This document shows, piece by piece, positions 42,187 to 51,869 of a stretch of 64,000 bases of DNA (position 1 is the first letter of the stretch; every line of letters starts with the position of its first letter). Source of the DNA: CAYSSJ01 sp964433675 (GTDB lineage Bacteria; Cloacimonadota; Cloacimonadia; Cloacimonadales; TCS61); NCBI GenBank assembly GCA_964433675.1, contig CAYSSJ010000001.1:1-64000 (forward strand), written 5' to 3'. A program made the position numbers and the translations under genes. The notes beneath the pieces are model-generated. The model had not been told where the DNA came from and made no database searches. It saw only the letters and a program-made list of their open reading frames with translations.

Positions 42187-45100
42187 ATGGCATTTGTTCA
42201 TTTGCATAACCACACGCAATATAGCATGTTAGACGGAGCTTGCCGAGTAGACAGGATGGTGAAAAAAGCAAAAGAACTAAATATGACTGCTGTGGCTATG
42301 ACAGATCATGGCAACATGTATGGAGTGATGGACTTTTATACTCAAGCGCAAAAGTTAAATAAAAATTCCGGTTCACAGAAGGTAAAGCCGATCATCGGCA
42401 TAGAGACCTATATCATCAATGGTGAATTGGGAGCTGAAAGTGCCAAGCGAGAGAAAATGCATCATCTCGTACTGCTGGCAAAAAATAAGACCGGGTATCA
42501 TAATCTGGTAAAGCTATCTTCCAGAGCGTTTATCGAAGGATTCTATTATAAACCGCGTATAGATAAAGCCCTTCTCAAACAGTATGCGGAAGGTTTGATC
42601 TGTCTCTCCGGATGCCTACAGGGAGAATTGGCAACTCTACTGCTGAAAGATGAGGAAGAAAAGGCATTGGAAGCGTTATCTTTTTACAAAGAAGTTTTTC
42701 CACAGAATTTTTATATAGAGATACAGGATCATGGTTTGGAAGATGAAAAAAAAGTAGCGCCTAGATTGATCCGTATCGCAGAAAAGACAGACACACCGCT
42801 GGTAGTTACAAACGATTGTCATTACCTAGCCAAAGCGGATGCCGAAGCTCATGATGCACTGCTCTGCATCCAAACCGGTAAAAATCTCTCTGATGAGAAT
42901 CGGATGAAGTATGAGACGGATCAGCTCTATTTCAAGTCTGAAGAAGAGATGCGTGCTTTGTTCCCAAACCTACCTGAAGCTTATGATAATACGGTGAAAA
43001 TCGCCAACGAGATCGATCTGACTTTGACGTATGAGAAACCGCTTTTCCCCAAAATTCCTATCCCGGACGGTTTTGAGGATAATAGCTCCTACCTCAGACA
43101 CCTATGCTACGAAAGTGCAAAGCAGAAATACCCGGAAGTTAATAAAGAGGTGACAGAGCAGATAGACCATGAATTGGAGATCATTCACAAAATGGGGTTC
43201 GATGATTATTTCCTCACTGTAAAAGACTTTATAGATGCTGCCAGGGATATGAATGTGCCGGTCGGACCGGGGCGTGGTTCTGTGGTCGGCAGCATTGTGT
43301 CGTATCTATTGGGGATAACCAAAATCGATCCGCTCAAATACAATCTCTATTTCGAACGTTTCCTCAATCCGCATCGTATCAGTATGCCGGATATAGATAT
43401 AGATTTCTGTGGCGAAGGTCGCGCTAAGATCATAGATTATGTGAAACAGAAATATGGTGAGCGAAGTGTGGCACAGATCATTACCTTCGGTAGATTAAAG
43501 GCAAAATCCGTGATAAAGGATGTGGCGAGAGTACTCGGCATCCCACCGGCTACAGCTAACGAACTGACAAAGATGATGCCCTCTCTGCAGACGGTGAACA
43601 AATATTTCCCCAAAGCGAAGCAGGTAACGGTATCCAATGCGCTCAAATCATCCAAAGAGTTTGCCGATAAAATGCAGGAGAATAAAGTATATAAACAGAT
43701 GATCAGCTATGCCAAAGTGCTGGAAGGTTTGATAAGACACGCAGGAGTGCATGCAGCCGGGGTAGTGATCGGTCCCGGTGATCTGATGAACTATATACCA
43801 CTTGCTATCAGTAAACAAAAAGGGGCAGAAAACGCCGTATTAGTGCAGTTCGAAGGCATGTGGCTCGATGAGTTGAAGATGCTGAAGATGGACTTTTTGG
43901 GTTTGAAAACTCTAACACTGATAAAAAGAGTGCTGCAGATGGTAGAAGAATCCAAAGGAATAGAGATAGACATCGATTATATCGATCTGAGTGATGAGAA
44001 AGCCTATAAACTGCTCTCTGAGGGGAGAACCGACGGTGTATTTCAGCTCGAATCTGCCGGGATGAAGAAAAACCTGATGGAGCTACAACCGAATAAGATA
44101 GAGGATGTCATCGCTATGGTCGCTCTCTATCGACCCGGTCCCATGCAATATATAGACAAGTATATCAGGCGAAAGCATGGCAAAGAGAAGATCGAATATC
44201 TGCATCCTCTTATGGAGAAATCGCTCAAAGAATCCTACGGGGTGATAGTCTATCAAGAGCAGGTGATGAGCTTAGCGCGTGAACTTGCCGGTATGAGCAG
44301 CGCTGAAGCGGATTCTCTTAGAAAAGCGATCGGGAAGAAAAATCCGGAAGCAATGGAAAAACTGCAGAAACAGTTTTACGAAGGTGCCAAACAGAATGGC
44401 GTTTCTGAGAAGATAATCAAAAAAATATGGGAAGACCTGCTTGAATTTGCCAGTTATGCTTTCAACAAAAGTCACGCAGCTGCGTATGCATTCGTTGCCT
44501 TCCAAACTGCCTACCTAAAAGCACATTATCCCGTCGAGTTTATGGCTGCTTCTCTATCTTTGGAAAATGATCCCTCCAAGATACCCAGTCTGATAGCTGA
44601 ATGCAAAAATATGGGTATCGAAGTGATACCACCGAATATAAATTTGAGTGAATGTGAGTTTACCGTGAAAGAGAACAAGATTATGTTCGGACTCAAAGCG
44701 ATCAAAAATGTGGGTTCAGCGGCGATCAATTCAATCATCTCAGAGAGGAAAGAGAATGGCAAATATCTTTCCATTTTCGATCTTACTTCGAGGATAGATT
44801 CTGTAGCTGTTAACAAAGGAGTGTTGGAGAGCTTGGTCTCTGCCGGTGCCTTGGATGAATTGGAGGGTAACCGGGCACAGAAATACAATGCTATCGAAGA
44901 TGCTATCAATCACGCTGGTGTTGTAAAACAGGAGAAGGAACAGGGGCAGATTTCTCTGTTTGAAATGTTATCCGAACAGGAGCAGGAGGAGCATCTCGAG
45001 CCCAAATTGCCGGAGATAGAAGAGTGGACGATAGAAAAAAAATTGCAAGAGGAAAAGAAGATTCTCGGGTTCTATCGCTCAGGTCATCCGCTCGAGCGTT

Positions 45101-45687
45101 ACAAACTGATGATCGAGACGTTTTCCAACGCTACTTCACAAGATTTTGTGGCGATCGAGAATGAACCGAGAAAATTAGTGAAGATCGCTGGCATAGTTGC
45201 GCAAGTTATCAAAAAAACAGACCGCAACAAAAAACCATATGCTACGATTTTCTTGGAAGATCTCTATGGTAAATTCGAAGTTGCCTTGTTCCAAAAGAAT
45301 TTTGAAGAATATTTCGATATGATGAAAAATGGAGAAAAATTGTTTGTTATCGGGAGAAAAAATAACTACTCCAATGGCAATGAAAATCTTCTGCGGATAG
45401 ATCCGGTCAAAGTCTATTATTTGGATGAGCTTCCCAAATGTGTCAGCGGTACTCTGATGGCGAGTTTATCTCTGGATAAGTTGAATTCCAGTGTTGCCAA
45501 ACAGCTTTTGGATTTGAAAAATGAATGCCCCGGAAAATTCTCTCTGCTTATCTCGGTGCTTAGCAAAAATTATAGTGAAATGAAATTGCAACCGAGGGCG
45601 GTAAACCTCTTCCCCGACGATAAAGTCCTCAGTTTTTTTCAGAATAAATTTGACTGTAAACCTACGATTCATTTAAATGTAGATTAA
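42187..45687 (+). CDS. dnaE: DNA polymerase III alpha subunit
   Basis: The 1166-residue replicative polymerase. The PHP domain opens with FVHLHNHTQYSMLDG and TDHGNMYG (residues 3-50). The palm contains PDIDIDFCGEGR, with Asp402 and Asp404 matching the first two catalytic aspartates of E. coli DnaE, and the beta-binding and HhH regions follow (YAFNKSHAAAYAFVAFQTAYLKAHYP). An OB-fold domain (KIAGIVAQVIKKTDRNKKPYA) lies near residues 998-1080. The DnaE1-type architecture is complete. A GGAG site precedes the ATG. It is followed after 13 bases by the GWxTD protein gene. Confidence 0.97.
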   Translation: MAFVHLHNHTQYSMLDGACRVDRMVKKAKELNMTAVAMTDHGNMYGVMDFYTQAQKLNKNSGSQKVKPIIGIETYIINGELGAESAKREKMHHLVLLAKNKTGYHNLVKLSSRAFIEGFYYKPRIDKALLKQYAEGLICLSGCLQGELATLLLKDEEEKALEALSFYKEVFPQNFYIEIQDHGLEDEKKVAPRLIRIAEKTDTPLVVTNDCHYLAKADAEAHDALLCIQTGKNLSDENRMKYETDQLYFKSEEEMRALFPNLPEAYDNTVKIANEIDLTLTYEKPLFPKIPIPDGFEDNSSYLRHLCYESAKQKYPEVNKEVTEQIDHELEIIHKMGFDDYFLTVKDFIDAARDMNVPVGPGRGSVVGSIVSYLLGITKIDPLKYNLYFERFLNPHRISMPDIDIDFCGEGRAKIIDYVKQKYGERSVAQIITFGRLKAKSVIKDVARVLGIPPATANELTKMMPSLQTVNKYFPKAKQVTVSNALKSSKEFADKMQENKVYKQMISYAKVLEGLIRHAGVHAAGVVIGPGDLMNYIPLAISKQKGAENAVLVQFEGMWLDELKMLKMDFLGLKTLTLIKRVLQMVEESKGIEIDIDYIDLSDEKAYKLLSEGRTDGVFQLESAGMKKNLMELQPNKIEDVIAMVALYRPGPMQYIDKYIRRKHGKEKIEYLHPLMEKSLKESYGVIVYQEQVMSLARELAGMSSAEADSLRKAIGKKNPEAMEKLQKQFYEGAKQNGVSEKIIKKIWEDLLEFASYAFNKSHAAAYAFVAFQTAYLKAHYPVEFMAASLSLENDPSKIPSLIAECKNMGIEVIPPNINLSECEFTVKENKIMFGLKAIKNVGSAAINSIISERKENGKYLSIFDLTSRIDSVAVNKGVLESLVSAGALDELEGNRAQKYNAIEDAINHAGVVKQEKEQGQISLFEMLSEQEQEEHLEPKLPEIEEWTIEKKLQEEKKILGFYRSGHPLERYKLMIETFSNATSQDFVAIENEPRKLVKIAGIVAQVIKKTDRNKKPYATIFLEDLYGKFEVALFQKNFEEYFDMMKNGEKLFVIGRKNNYSNGNENLLRIDPVKVYYLDELPKCVSGTLMASLSLDKLNSSVAKQLLDLKNECPGKFSLLISVLSKNYSEMKLQPRAVNLFPDDKVLSFFQNKFDCKPTIHLNVD

Positions 45688-45700
45688 ATGTGAGGTAGTT

Positions 45701-47029
45701 ATGAAAAAGTATCTATTTATGATGATAGTGATAGCAGTAGCATCGTTGCTGAGCGCTGAATTACCCGTATGGGTAGATGCAAACCGATTTTTGAATGAGG
45801 ATGGGAATACCATCGTGGAAGTGAATTATGTAGTCCCATATAACCAACTCGATTTTGCTCAGACCGATCAGGGATTTGTTGCTTTCCTACGAGTGGACAT
45901 CAGCTTGGAAAGAGACGGAAAAGACATTCATACGGAAGGGTTTACCAACCATATCATAGCAGAGGATTTAACTCAGACTTATAACGATAATGTCTTCATG
46001 GACAAGATCACTCTCACACTTTCGAGACCGGATTTTTATATTAAGGTAAGATTTGAGGATGAGCTACAGGAAGACTATGTCAACTGGGTCTATAAAGTGG
46101 ACATCTTACCTTCTGAAACTATGATAAGCGACCTTGAGTTCAGTACAAGTATAGAAGTTGATAGAACACGGCGATTTGAGAAATTCCATCGAGGTGATTA
46201 TCGCTTCCGAGTTAATCCCGGCAATGTGTTCCGCTCTCGTCAATTTGTCTATCTTTATTATGAATTGTATAATCTGCCGATAAGAGAAAACGGTGAGTTC
46301 ATCGAAGAGATCACGATAACAAGAAAAGATAGTCTGGTAACCGAACGTAGAGAAAAGATCCCTACAGAGAGCGCGCGTACGAATAGGATCAAAGAGTTTA
46401 TGATCCTTGGCTATGAGCCCGGTATCTATGAATTGACGGTTAGCTTGGAAGATCCCGAAACCGGCATGAAAACTCAACGGAGTGATATTTTTAGTGTGGC
46501 GAGAAAAGAGGAGAGAGCCGAGAAGAGGGTGTTTGTAGATTTGGATGACGAATTCAAGCTTGTCCGTTATTTCCTCTCGCCCGGGCGTGCTCATCAAAGA
46601 CTGTGGAGCTCACTTTCCGAGGATGGGAAGAGAAACTTTCTGGAACGCTTCTGGGCAACTAACGACCCCAATCCCCAAGAAGAAACGAATCAGTTCAAGC
46701 GTGAAGTTCTTACTCGTATCGAATATGCCAACGATCATTTCTCCAGTCATCAAGATGGTTGGGAGACCGCCAGAGGCAGAGTATATATCAAACATGGCAA
46801 ACCGCAGGAGATTCTGAAGCTAAATACCGGTCTTATGACACATTATACCCAAAAGAATTATGAGATCTGGAAGTATCGTGCTACTCATAATGCTACCTAT
46901 ATCTTCATAGATATTCAGAGTAACAATAATCACAGACTGATATACAGTCAGGGTGACGATACTGAGGCGACAATTCCGGATTGGCGTGATTATCTCGGTA
47001 CCGATTTCGATGAGGGACTACTGAATTAG
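45701..47029 (+). CDS. GWxTD-domain secreted protein
   Basis: A 442-residue protein with a signal peptide (residues 1-19, ending LLSA). Residues about 290-430 match the GWxTD domain: RAHQRLWSSLSEDGKRNFLERFWATNDPNP, followed by EYANDHFSSHQDGWETARGRVYIKHGKPQEI. The namesake motif here reads GWETA, so the Asp is replaced. The N-terminal two-thirds is beta-rich. GWxTD proteins are found in FCB-group and some other bacteria, and no activity is established. It lies 13 bases after dnaE and overlaps the convergent yraN by 12 bases. Confidence 0.85.
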   Translation: MKKYLFMMIVIAVASLLSAELPVWVDANRFLNEDGNTIVEVNYVVPYNQLDFAQTDQGFVAFLRVDISLERDGKDIHTEGFTNHIIAEDLTQTYNDNVFMDKITLTLSRPDFYIKVRFEDELQEDYVNWVYKVDILPSETMISDLEFSTSIEVDRTRRFEKFHRGDYRFRVNPGNVFRSRQFVYLYYELYNLPIRENGEFIEEITITRKDSLVTERREKIPTESARTNRIKEFMILGYEPGIYELTVSLEDPETGMKTQRSDIFSVARKEERAEKRVFVDLDDEFKLVRYFLSPGRAHQRLWSSLSEDGKRNFLERFWATNDPNPQEETNQFKREVLTRIEYANDHFSSHQDGWETARGRVYIKHGKPQEILKLNTGLMTHYTQKNYEIWKYRATHNATYIFIDIQSNNNHRLIYSQGDDTEATIPDWRDYLGTDFDEGLLN

Positions 47030-47380
47030 GTCTGGCGTAAATGCATTCTCCAGATGATAGATCTGATCGGGTGTATCCGTCAGAACTATCACATCAAATC
47101 GGGTAACAAAATCACCATATTCATCATGGGCAGTGAGAAACAGCATGGCGGATTTAGATAGTTTGCGCCGTTTGGAGCGCGATATACTCGAGAGAGCTGT
47201 TTCGATATCACGTTGGCGTGCTTTTACCTCGGTGAATACGAGTTCATCACCATCGAGCGAAATGATGTCTATCTCGCCATAACGGTTATAAAAGTTCCGT
47301 TTGATGATGACATGACCTTTTTGCTCCAGATATGTAGCCGCTTTATCTTCACCGGCTTTCCCTTTGCTCTGAGTTTTCAT
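47018..47380 (-). CDS. YraN/UPF0102 nuclease-fold protein
   Basis: A 120-residue protein of the YraN family (PF02021), with an endonuclease-like fold. KGKAGEDKAATYLEQKGH is the N-terminal helix and NRYGEIDIISLDGDELVFTEVKAR carries the D-x(n)-E-x-K catalytic-like residues. The family is often encoded near DNA-processing genes, but its activity is not established. GGAGATAAAAA precedes the ATG. The start overlaps the 3' end of the CPBP gene by 32 bases, and the stop overlaps the convergent GWxTD gene. Confidence 0.9.
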   Translation of the reverse strand: MKTQSKGKAGEDKAATYLEQKGHVIIKRNFYNRYGEIDIISLDGDELVFTEVKARQRDIETALSSISRSKRRKLSKSAMLFLTAHDEYGDFVTRFDVIVLTDTPDQIYHLENAFTPDLIQ

Positions 47381-48332
47381 TTTTTATCTCCTTATCGAAT
47401 AAAGCAAGGAATCTATGTTTGTCAGACAAAACAGAAATAAACTTCGGGTCATATTTGAAAATAAATATAGTTAGGATAATGGCACTGAGAATACCAGCTA
47501 CTCCGCTGATATTGGCAAACAGTATATTCCCTCTGATGAAATAGAGCATTACCAACCCGGCATTAGCGTTTACTATTCCGTGTACTACCGTAGGAGCAAA
47601 GACAGAGTTGGCACGCAAACGAAAATACGAAAGAGGGAACGATAGCGAGAGGCAAAAGGTAATCATCATCAAAGAACCGATAATAGGATAGGATGGGAAA
47701 TTGTGTCCCATCAGAATCACAGGGATATGCCAAATACCCCAGATTATGCCGATAAGGAAAGTACTTCTGAAAAACCCCAAAGGGGATAATTCATTTACCA
47801 AAAGCCCACGCCAACCGAGCTCTTCTCCCAAAGCAAAAGGGAAATTTACTATCGCACCCAGAATGATATTCCCAAACACACCAACTATGAAGAAAATAAT
47901 AGGATGCATAGGGAAGAGTTCGTCTGTTGTCGGCACTTCTGCTATTCTAGTCTGCTCCAGATAGTTTATAATTTCATGTTTATCAAAGGATAATATCCCA
48001 AATCCGGGGATTCCGAATATATTTCCCAAAATCCACACTATCAATACAGTTACAAGTGCAAAAAGCAAGGCAAAACCCATTGCACCGATTATCCAGCGGA
48101 TAGAGGTTTTTTTCAATCTAAGCCCATAATTCTTCAGCGGTTGGTCATAGATAAGCTTTTGTACGATGATAGTGGCATACGCTGGCGCCGGCATATAGAT
48201 CAGTGCAATGAAAAAGAGTGAGCGGGGTGAACCATAGGATATCCCGGCTCTATGTAGCATGAAAGCAACCAACCAACTGATCAGGAATGTGATAATCAAG
48301 AATAAGACAACTTTCTGCTTATTAATCTTCAT
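47349..48332 (-). CDS. CPBP-family intramembrane metalloprotease
   Basis: I start at ATG 48332, which has AAGGAAG upstream; the in-frame GTG two codons earlier is less likely. The 327-residue product has about eight transmembrane helices. The CPBP (Rce1-like, glutamic-type) signature appears as EELGWRGLL around residue 165, then GIIWGIWHIPV and VVHGIVNANAG with the conserved histidine and asparagine. Members are intramembrane proteases or bacteriocin-immunity-like proteins; the substrate is unknown. It overlaps yraN by 32 bases. Confidence 0.88.
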   Translation of the reverse strand: MKINKQKVVLFLIITFLISWLVAFMLHRAGISYGSPRSLFFIALIYMPAPAYATIIVQKLIYDQPLKNYGLRLKKTSIRWIIGAMGFALLFALVTVLIVWILGNIFGIPGFGILSFDKHEIINYLEQTRIAEVPTTDELFPMHPIIFFIVGVFGNIILGAIVNFPFALGEELGWRGLLVNELSPLGFFRSTFLIGIIWGIWHIPVILMGHNFPSYPIIGSLMMITFCLSLSFPLSYFRLRANSVFAPTVVHGIVNANAGLVMLYFIRGNILFANISGVAGILSAIILTIFIFKYDPKFISVLSDKHRFLALFDKEIKNENSEQRESR

Positions 48333-48359
48333 AATCACTTCCTTTTCTTAAGTTATTCA

Positions 48360-49013
48360 TTATATCACCTCTGTCGTATATTGCTGATATTTGATTATCG
48401 TCCTAATATCTTCTATCAGCTTATTCTCATCTACCGAATTCAGCAGAAATTTGCGGACAAAAGGAAGCTTATTTACCAGCTTAGCCCAACGGATATAGCG
48501 CCTGATGATCTCGTTTCTTTTTGTACTGAGCGAGCCTAACAGCTTTATGCCATTCTCAATACTGGGGTCTGACAAAAAACTACTCACAAAACCGGTAAAT
48601 TCTTCCAATTGCTTGTCTGATATATCCAGAGCTTTTGTAACTTCGTTTGTTGAGCAGGAGAGGGTGGGATGAAGGTGGCATTTATTGAGAAAATAAATCT
48701 CTAAAATCACCGGCAGTGCCACCGAGGGCAAGATGAATTTTACAATATTTTTTGGGAATGAGGACAAGATATAGTTTGTCAGACTTACATTGTCCGCTGC
48801 TATATGTGTCTGGAATCCGGCAATAAAATCTCTCGATGAAGGATTATAGTATGAATTCAATTTTTTCATACTGAGATGGGTATGCTGCCTTGGTAGAGAG
48901 AGCACATAACGAATATCGGGGAAAATGCTGCCCAGATAGTATTCATCATACTGGCGAGGGAGGAAGTATGCTTCCAATTTGCCGGCAACTGCTAAATGGC
49001 TATACAGCATCAT
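48360..49013 (-). CDS. Zinc-dependent phospholipase C-like protein
   Basis: I take the ATG at 49013 (MMLYSHLAVAGK). The longer open frame reaches 49070 but enters polA. The 217-residue product resembles the zinc-dependent phospholipase C fold. HLAVA near residue 6, YLGSIFPDIRYV near 31-42 and an H-x-H pair followed by FIAGFQTHIAADN form the usual cluster of His and Asp ligands. Substrate and location are unclear, and there is no clear signal peptide. It lies 16 bases after the polA stop on the same strand, so it may be co-transcribed with polA. Confidence 0.7.
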   Translation of the reverse strand: MMLYSHLAVAGKLEAYFLPRQYDEYYLGSIFPDIRYVLSLPRQHTHLSMKKLNSYYNPSSRDFIAGFQTHIAADNVSLTNYILSSFPKNIVKFILPSVALPVILEIYFLNKCHLHPTLSCSTNEVTKALDISDKQLEEFTGFVSSFLSDPSIENGIKLLGSLSTKRNEIIRRYIRWAKLVNKLPFVRKFLLNSVDENKLIEDIRTIIKYQQYTTEVI

Positions 49014-49029
49014 AGTAGAACACCCCCGT

Positions 49030-51732
49030 CTAATGCGCCTCATACCAATTTTCACCCACACCGATCTCAACCGTCAAAGTGATATCTTTTCGATATTTCT
49101 CCGGTAGAGCTTTTTCCATCTCGGTAGTGATGATCTTTTTTGCATCTTCCAACTTCTCTTTTTTTACTTCAAAGACAAGTTCATCATGTACTTGGATGAG
49201 CATATCAATACCGTCGATTTTGCGTGTCTTTTCATGTATGGATATCATTGCTAACTTGATGATATCTGCAGCGCTACCTTGGATAGGCATATTGGTAGCG
49301 ACACGCTCGGCTTCCTGTACCCGCATCTTGTTAGAGCTTTTCAGCTCGGGAAGGTACAATCTTCTGCCAAACATAGTTTCTGCATAGCCTTTCTCTTTGG
49401 CTTGATTTACCGAATTTGCCAGATATTCTTTGATAGTGGGAAATTTGTTGAAATAGTTTTGGATAAAATCTTCCGCTTCTTTTCTGGATGTGTCCAGTTC
49501 ATTAGACAAGCGATAAGCTCCCATGCCATATAAAAGACCGAAATTTATGATCTTAGCATAGCGCCGTTGATCAGGTGTTATTTCCTCAGCCGGAACATTA
49601 AAGATAATATGAGCAGTCTGAGCGTGGATATCTGCGCCTTCACGAAAAGCTTTGAGCATGTTGGGATCGCCGGAGAATAGTGCCAGCAATCTGAGCTCGA
49701 TCTGAGAATAGTCGGCAGAGAGGATGAGATAGTCTTTATCCGGAGTACCGAATGCCTTTCTTATCTCTTTGCCCATCTCTCTGCGGATAGGTATGTTTTG
49801 CAGGTTCGGATTGGCGCTGGATAATCTTCCGGTCGAGGTAACCGTCTGATTAAAAGAGGAATGTAGTCTGCCGGTACGCTCATTTACTAATTTTGGTAAA
49901 GCTTGAACATAGGTAGACTCCAATTTGGTGATCTGGCGATATTCCAAAAGGAGCTTTGCCACTTCGTGTTCTTGAGATAATTTCTCCAAAACACTGCTAT
50001 CGGTAGAATAGCCGGTCTTTGTTTTCTTCACAGGTGGGATACCCATATCTTCGAATAGCGCTTTTGCCAATTGCTGCGATGAGTTCAGATTAAATTCATA
50101 CCCTACGATCTTGTAGATCTCTTTGATCAGCTTGCCAAGATATTTCTGGTTATTTTGAGAAATCTCACGCAACATCTTTTGGTCTATGTATACACCTTTC
50201 TCTTCCATAGCAGCGAGAACGAACACAAGCGGCAGTTCGATATTGTCATATAATGAGGTCATCTTCTTCTCTTCCAATCTGCTTTTGAGGAGGTCGTACA
50301 ATTTGAAAGTGATATAGGCATCTTCAGCGGAATAGTTCGCCGCTTCTACTACCGGAACCATATCGAAGGTTATTTGCTTCTTACCCTTACCGATTAGTTC
50401 AGATATAGGCGTCATATGATGAGAAAACTCTCGCAGAGCGCAAGCGGAGAGAGAATGCTGGACGCTCGGATCCAACACATAAGAAGCAAGCATGGTATCG
50501 AAGTACTTTTGGGGAAACTCAAACCCACTTTGATGTAGGATCAGATAATCATATTTGAGATGATGACACACGATGGTCTTATCTTTCATAACTTTGGAAA
50601 GCTGGGATATCACCTCTTTCTCTGCTATAGTGTTGGACATTTTATGTCCGATGGAGATGTAATATGCCTTTTTGTTATCGTAACAAAGTGATATTCCTAC
50701 CAACTCGGCTTTCATTGCATCCAGAGAGGTTGTCTCCGTGTCCAGAGCAATTATCTCGGCTTTGGATAGCTCCTTGCACAGAGTTGAGAATTCATCAGCA
50801 GTATCGATAAGCTTGGCTTCAAACTCGATAGCATCATCATCTTTGCCAAAATCGAGTTCGGGAGCAATCTCAGATGTGCTTGCAAGCTTTTTGATGATCG
50901 AGGTCAGTTCGTATCGTTTCAGTAGTGGGAGCGCTTTTCCCAGATTTTCCGTTTTGAATCTGAATTGTTCTATCCCATCCACTTCGAGTTCTACATCTTG
51001 GATGATAGTAGCCAATTTTTTGGATTGATATGCATCCTCTTTGTGGGCGCTCACTTTCTTCTTGGTAGATTCCGGCTTTATCTTATCTATATTTACATAG
51101 ATATTTTCCAACGTTTCAAATTCGTCCAGCAGTTTCACCGCTCCTTTGGGTCCGACACCTTTGATACCGGGGATATTGTCGCTACTGTCTCCGCAAATAG
51201 CCAGATAATCAATAAATTGTTCGGGCTTGATACCATAGCGCTCGAAGATATCTTCCTCTCGTGTGACCTTTTCCTTCATCGGATCATAGAGCGAGATTCT
51301 ATCATCCACTATTTGGGAGAAATCCTTATCTCCACTCACGATGATGATCTCGTAGTCTGATTTGAATTTCTTCGCCAGTGTGGCTATTACGTCATCAGCT
51401 TCGTAGCCGGCAACGGAAACTTCCGGGATACCGATGAGTTCGAAGAAATTAATTATCGGCTCCACCTGTTCGTTAAGCTCATCCGGAGCAGAGGGTCGAT
51501 TTGCCTTGTAAGTCTCGGTGATCTCGTGGCGGAAGGTTTTTTCTTTACGGTCGAATGAGATAGCGACATAATCGGGCGAAAACCTCTCCACAAACTTGAT
51601 GAACATATTGATTACTCCGAAAATAGCGCTGGTATTCTCGCCTCTGCTATTTCTCAGCGGATTTCTACTGAGGGCAAAATATGCCCTGTAGATCATTGCA
51701 GTGCCATCTAACAAAAATAACTTTTGTGCCAT
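49030..51732 (-). CDS. polA: DNA polymerase I
   Basis: The 900-residue repair and Okazaki-processing polymerase has all three domains. The 5'-3' exonuclease begins LLDGTAMIYRAYFAL (residues 5-19) and includes AICGDSSDNIPGIKGVGPK. The 3'-5' exonuclease keeps acidic residues (IALDTETTSLDAM, FDTMLASYVLDP, YSAEDAYITF) and looks active. The polymerase domain has SADYSQIELRLLALFS, the O-helix DQRRYAKIINFGLLYGMG, and QVHDELVFEV. The length is close to the E. coli enzyme. It is a normal housekeeping gene. Confidence 0.97.
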   Translation of the reverse strand: MAQKLFLLDGTAMIYRAYFALSRNPLRNSRGENTSAIFGVINMFIKFVERFSPDYVAISFDRKEKTFRHEITETYKANRPSAPDELNEQVEPIINFFELIGIPEVSVAGYEADDVIATLAKKFKSDYEIIIVSGDKDFSQIVDDRISLYDPMKEKVTREEDIFERYGIKPEQFIDYLAICGDSSDNIPGIKGVGPKGAVKLLDEFETLENIYVNIDKIKPESTKKKVSAHKEDAYQSKKLATIIQDVELEVDGIEQFRFKTENLGKALPLLKRYELTSIIKKLASTSEIAPELDFGKDDDAIEFEAKLIDTADEFSTLCKELSKAEIIALDTETTSLDAMKAELVGISLCYDNKKAYYISIGHKMSNTIAEKEVISQLSKVMKDKTIVCHHLKYDYLILHQSGFEFPQKYFDTMLASYVLDPSVQHSLSACALREFSHHMTPISELIGKGKKQITFDMVPVVEAANYSAEDAYITFKLYDLLKSRLEEKKMTSLYDNIELPLVFVLAAMEEKGVYIDQKMLREISQNNQKYLGKLIKEIYKIVGYEFNLNSSQQLAKALFEDMGIPPVKKTKTGYSTDSSVLEKLSQEHEVAKLLLEYRQITKLESTYVQALPKLVNERTGRLHSSFNQTVTSTGRLSSANPNLQNIPIRREMGKEIRKAFGTPDKDYLILSADYSQIELRLLALFSGDPNMLKAFREGADIHAQTAHIIFNVPAEEITPDQRRYAKIINFGLLYGMGAYRLSNELDTSRKEAEDFIQNYFNKFPTIKEYLANSVNQAKEKGYAETMFGRRLYLPELKSSNKMRVQEAERVATNMPIQGSAADIIKLAMISIHEKTRKIDGIDMLIQVHDELVFEVKKEKLEDAKKIITTEMEKALPEKYRKDITLTVEIGVGENWYEAH

Positions 51733-51825
51733 CTTCTCTCCTCATATAAGAAATTAGTTAAATTATTTTTATCAGGGCTAAATTGTCCATAAATTTATTG
51801 TTGAGATCTTCTATGACAAAGTATA

Positions 51826-51853
51826 AAGGGCAGATTGAAAAGATCTGCCCCTT
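51826..51853 (-). terminator. Terminator of the carboxyltransferase cluster
   Basis: An 8-bp stem (GGGCAGAT/ATCTGCCC, 51828-51835 with 51843-51850), loop of 7 bases, lies 20 bases downstream of the minus-strand stop. On the minus strand it is followed by a short TTTAT tract, so it is moderately strong. Confidence 0.65.
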
Positions 51854-51869
51854 AGTTGTATGAATTAGA

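Noticed and set aside
48360..49070. Longer start for the phospholipase C-like gene
   Set aside because: The extra 19 codons run into the polA coding end and read as basic low-information sequence; the ATG at 49013 directly precedes the conserved YSHLAVAGK segment.
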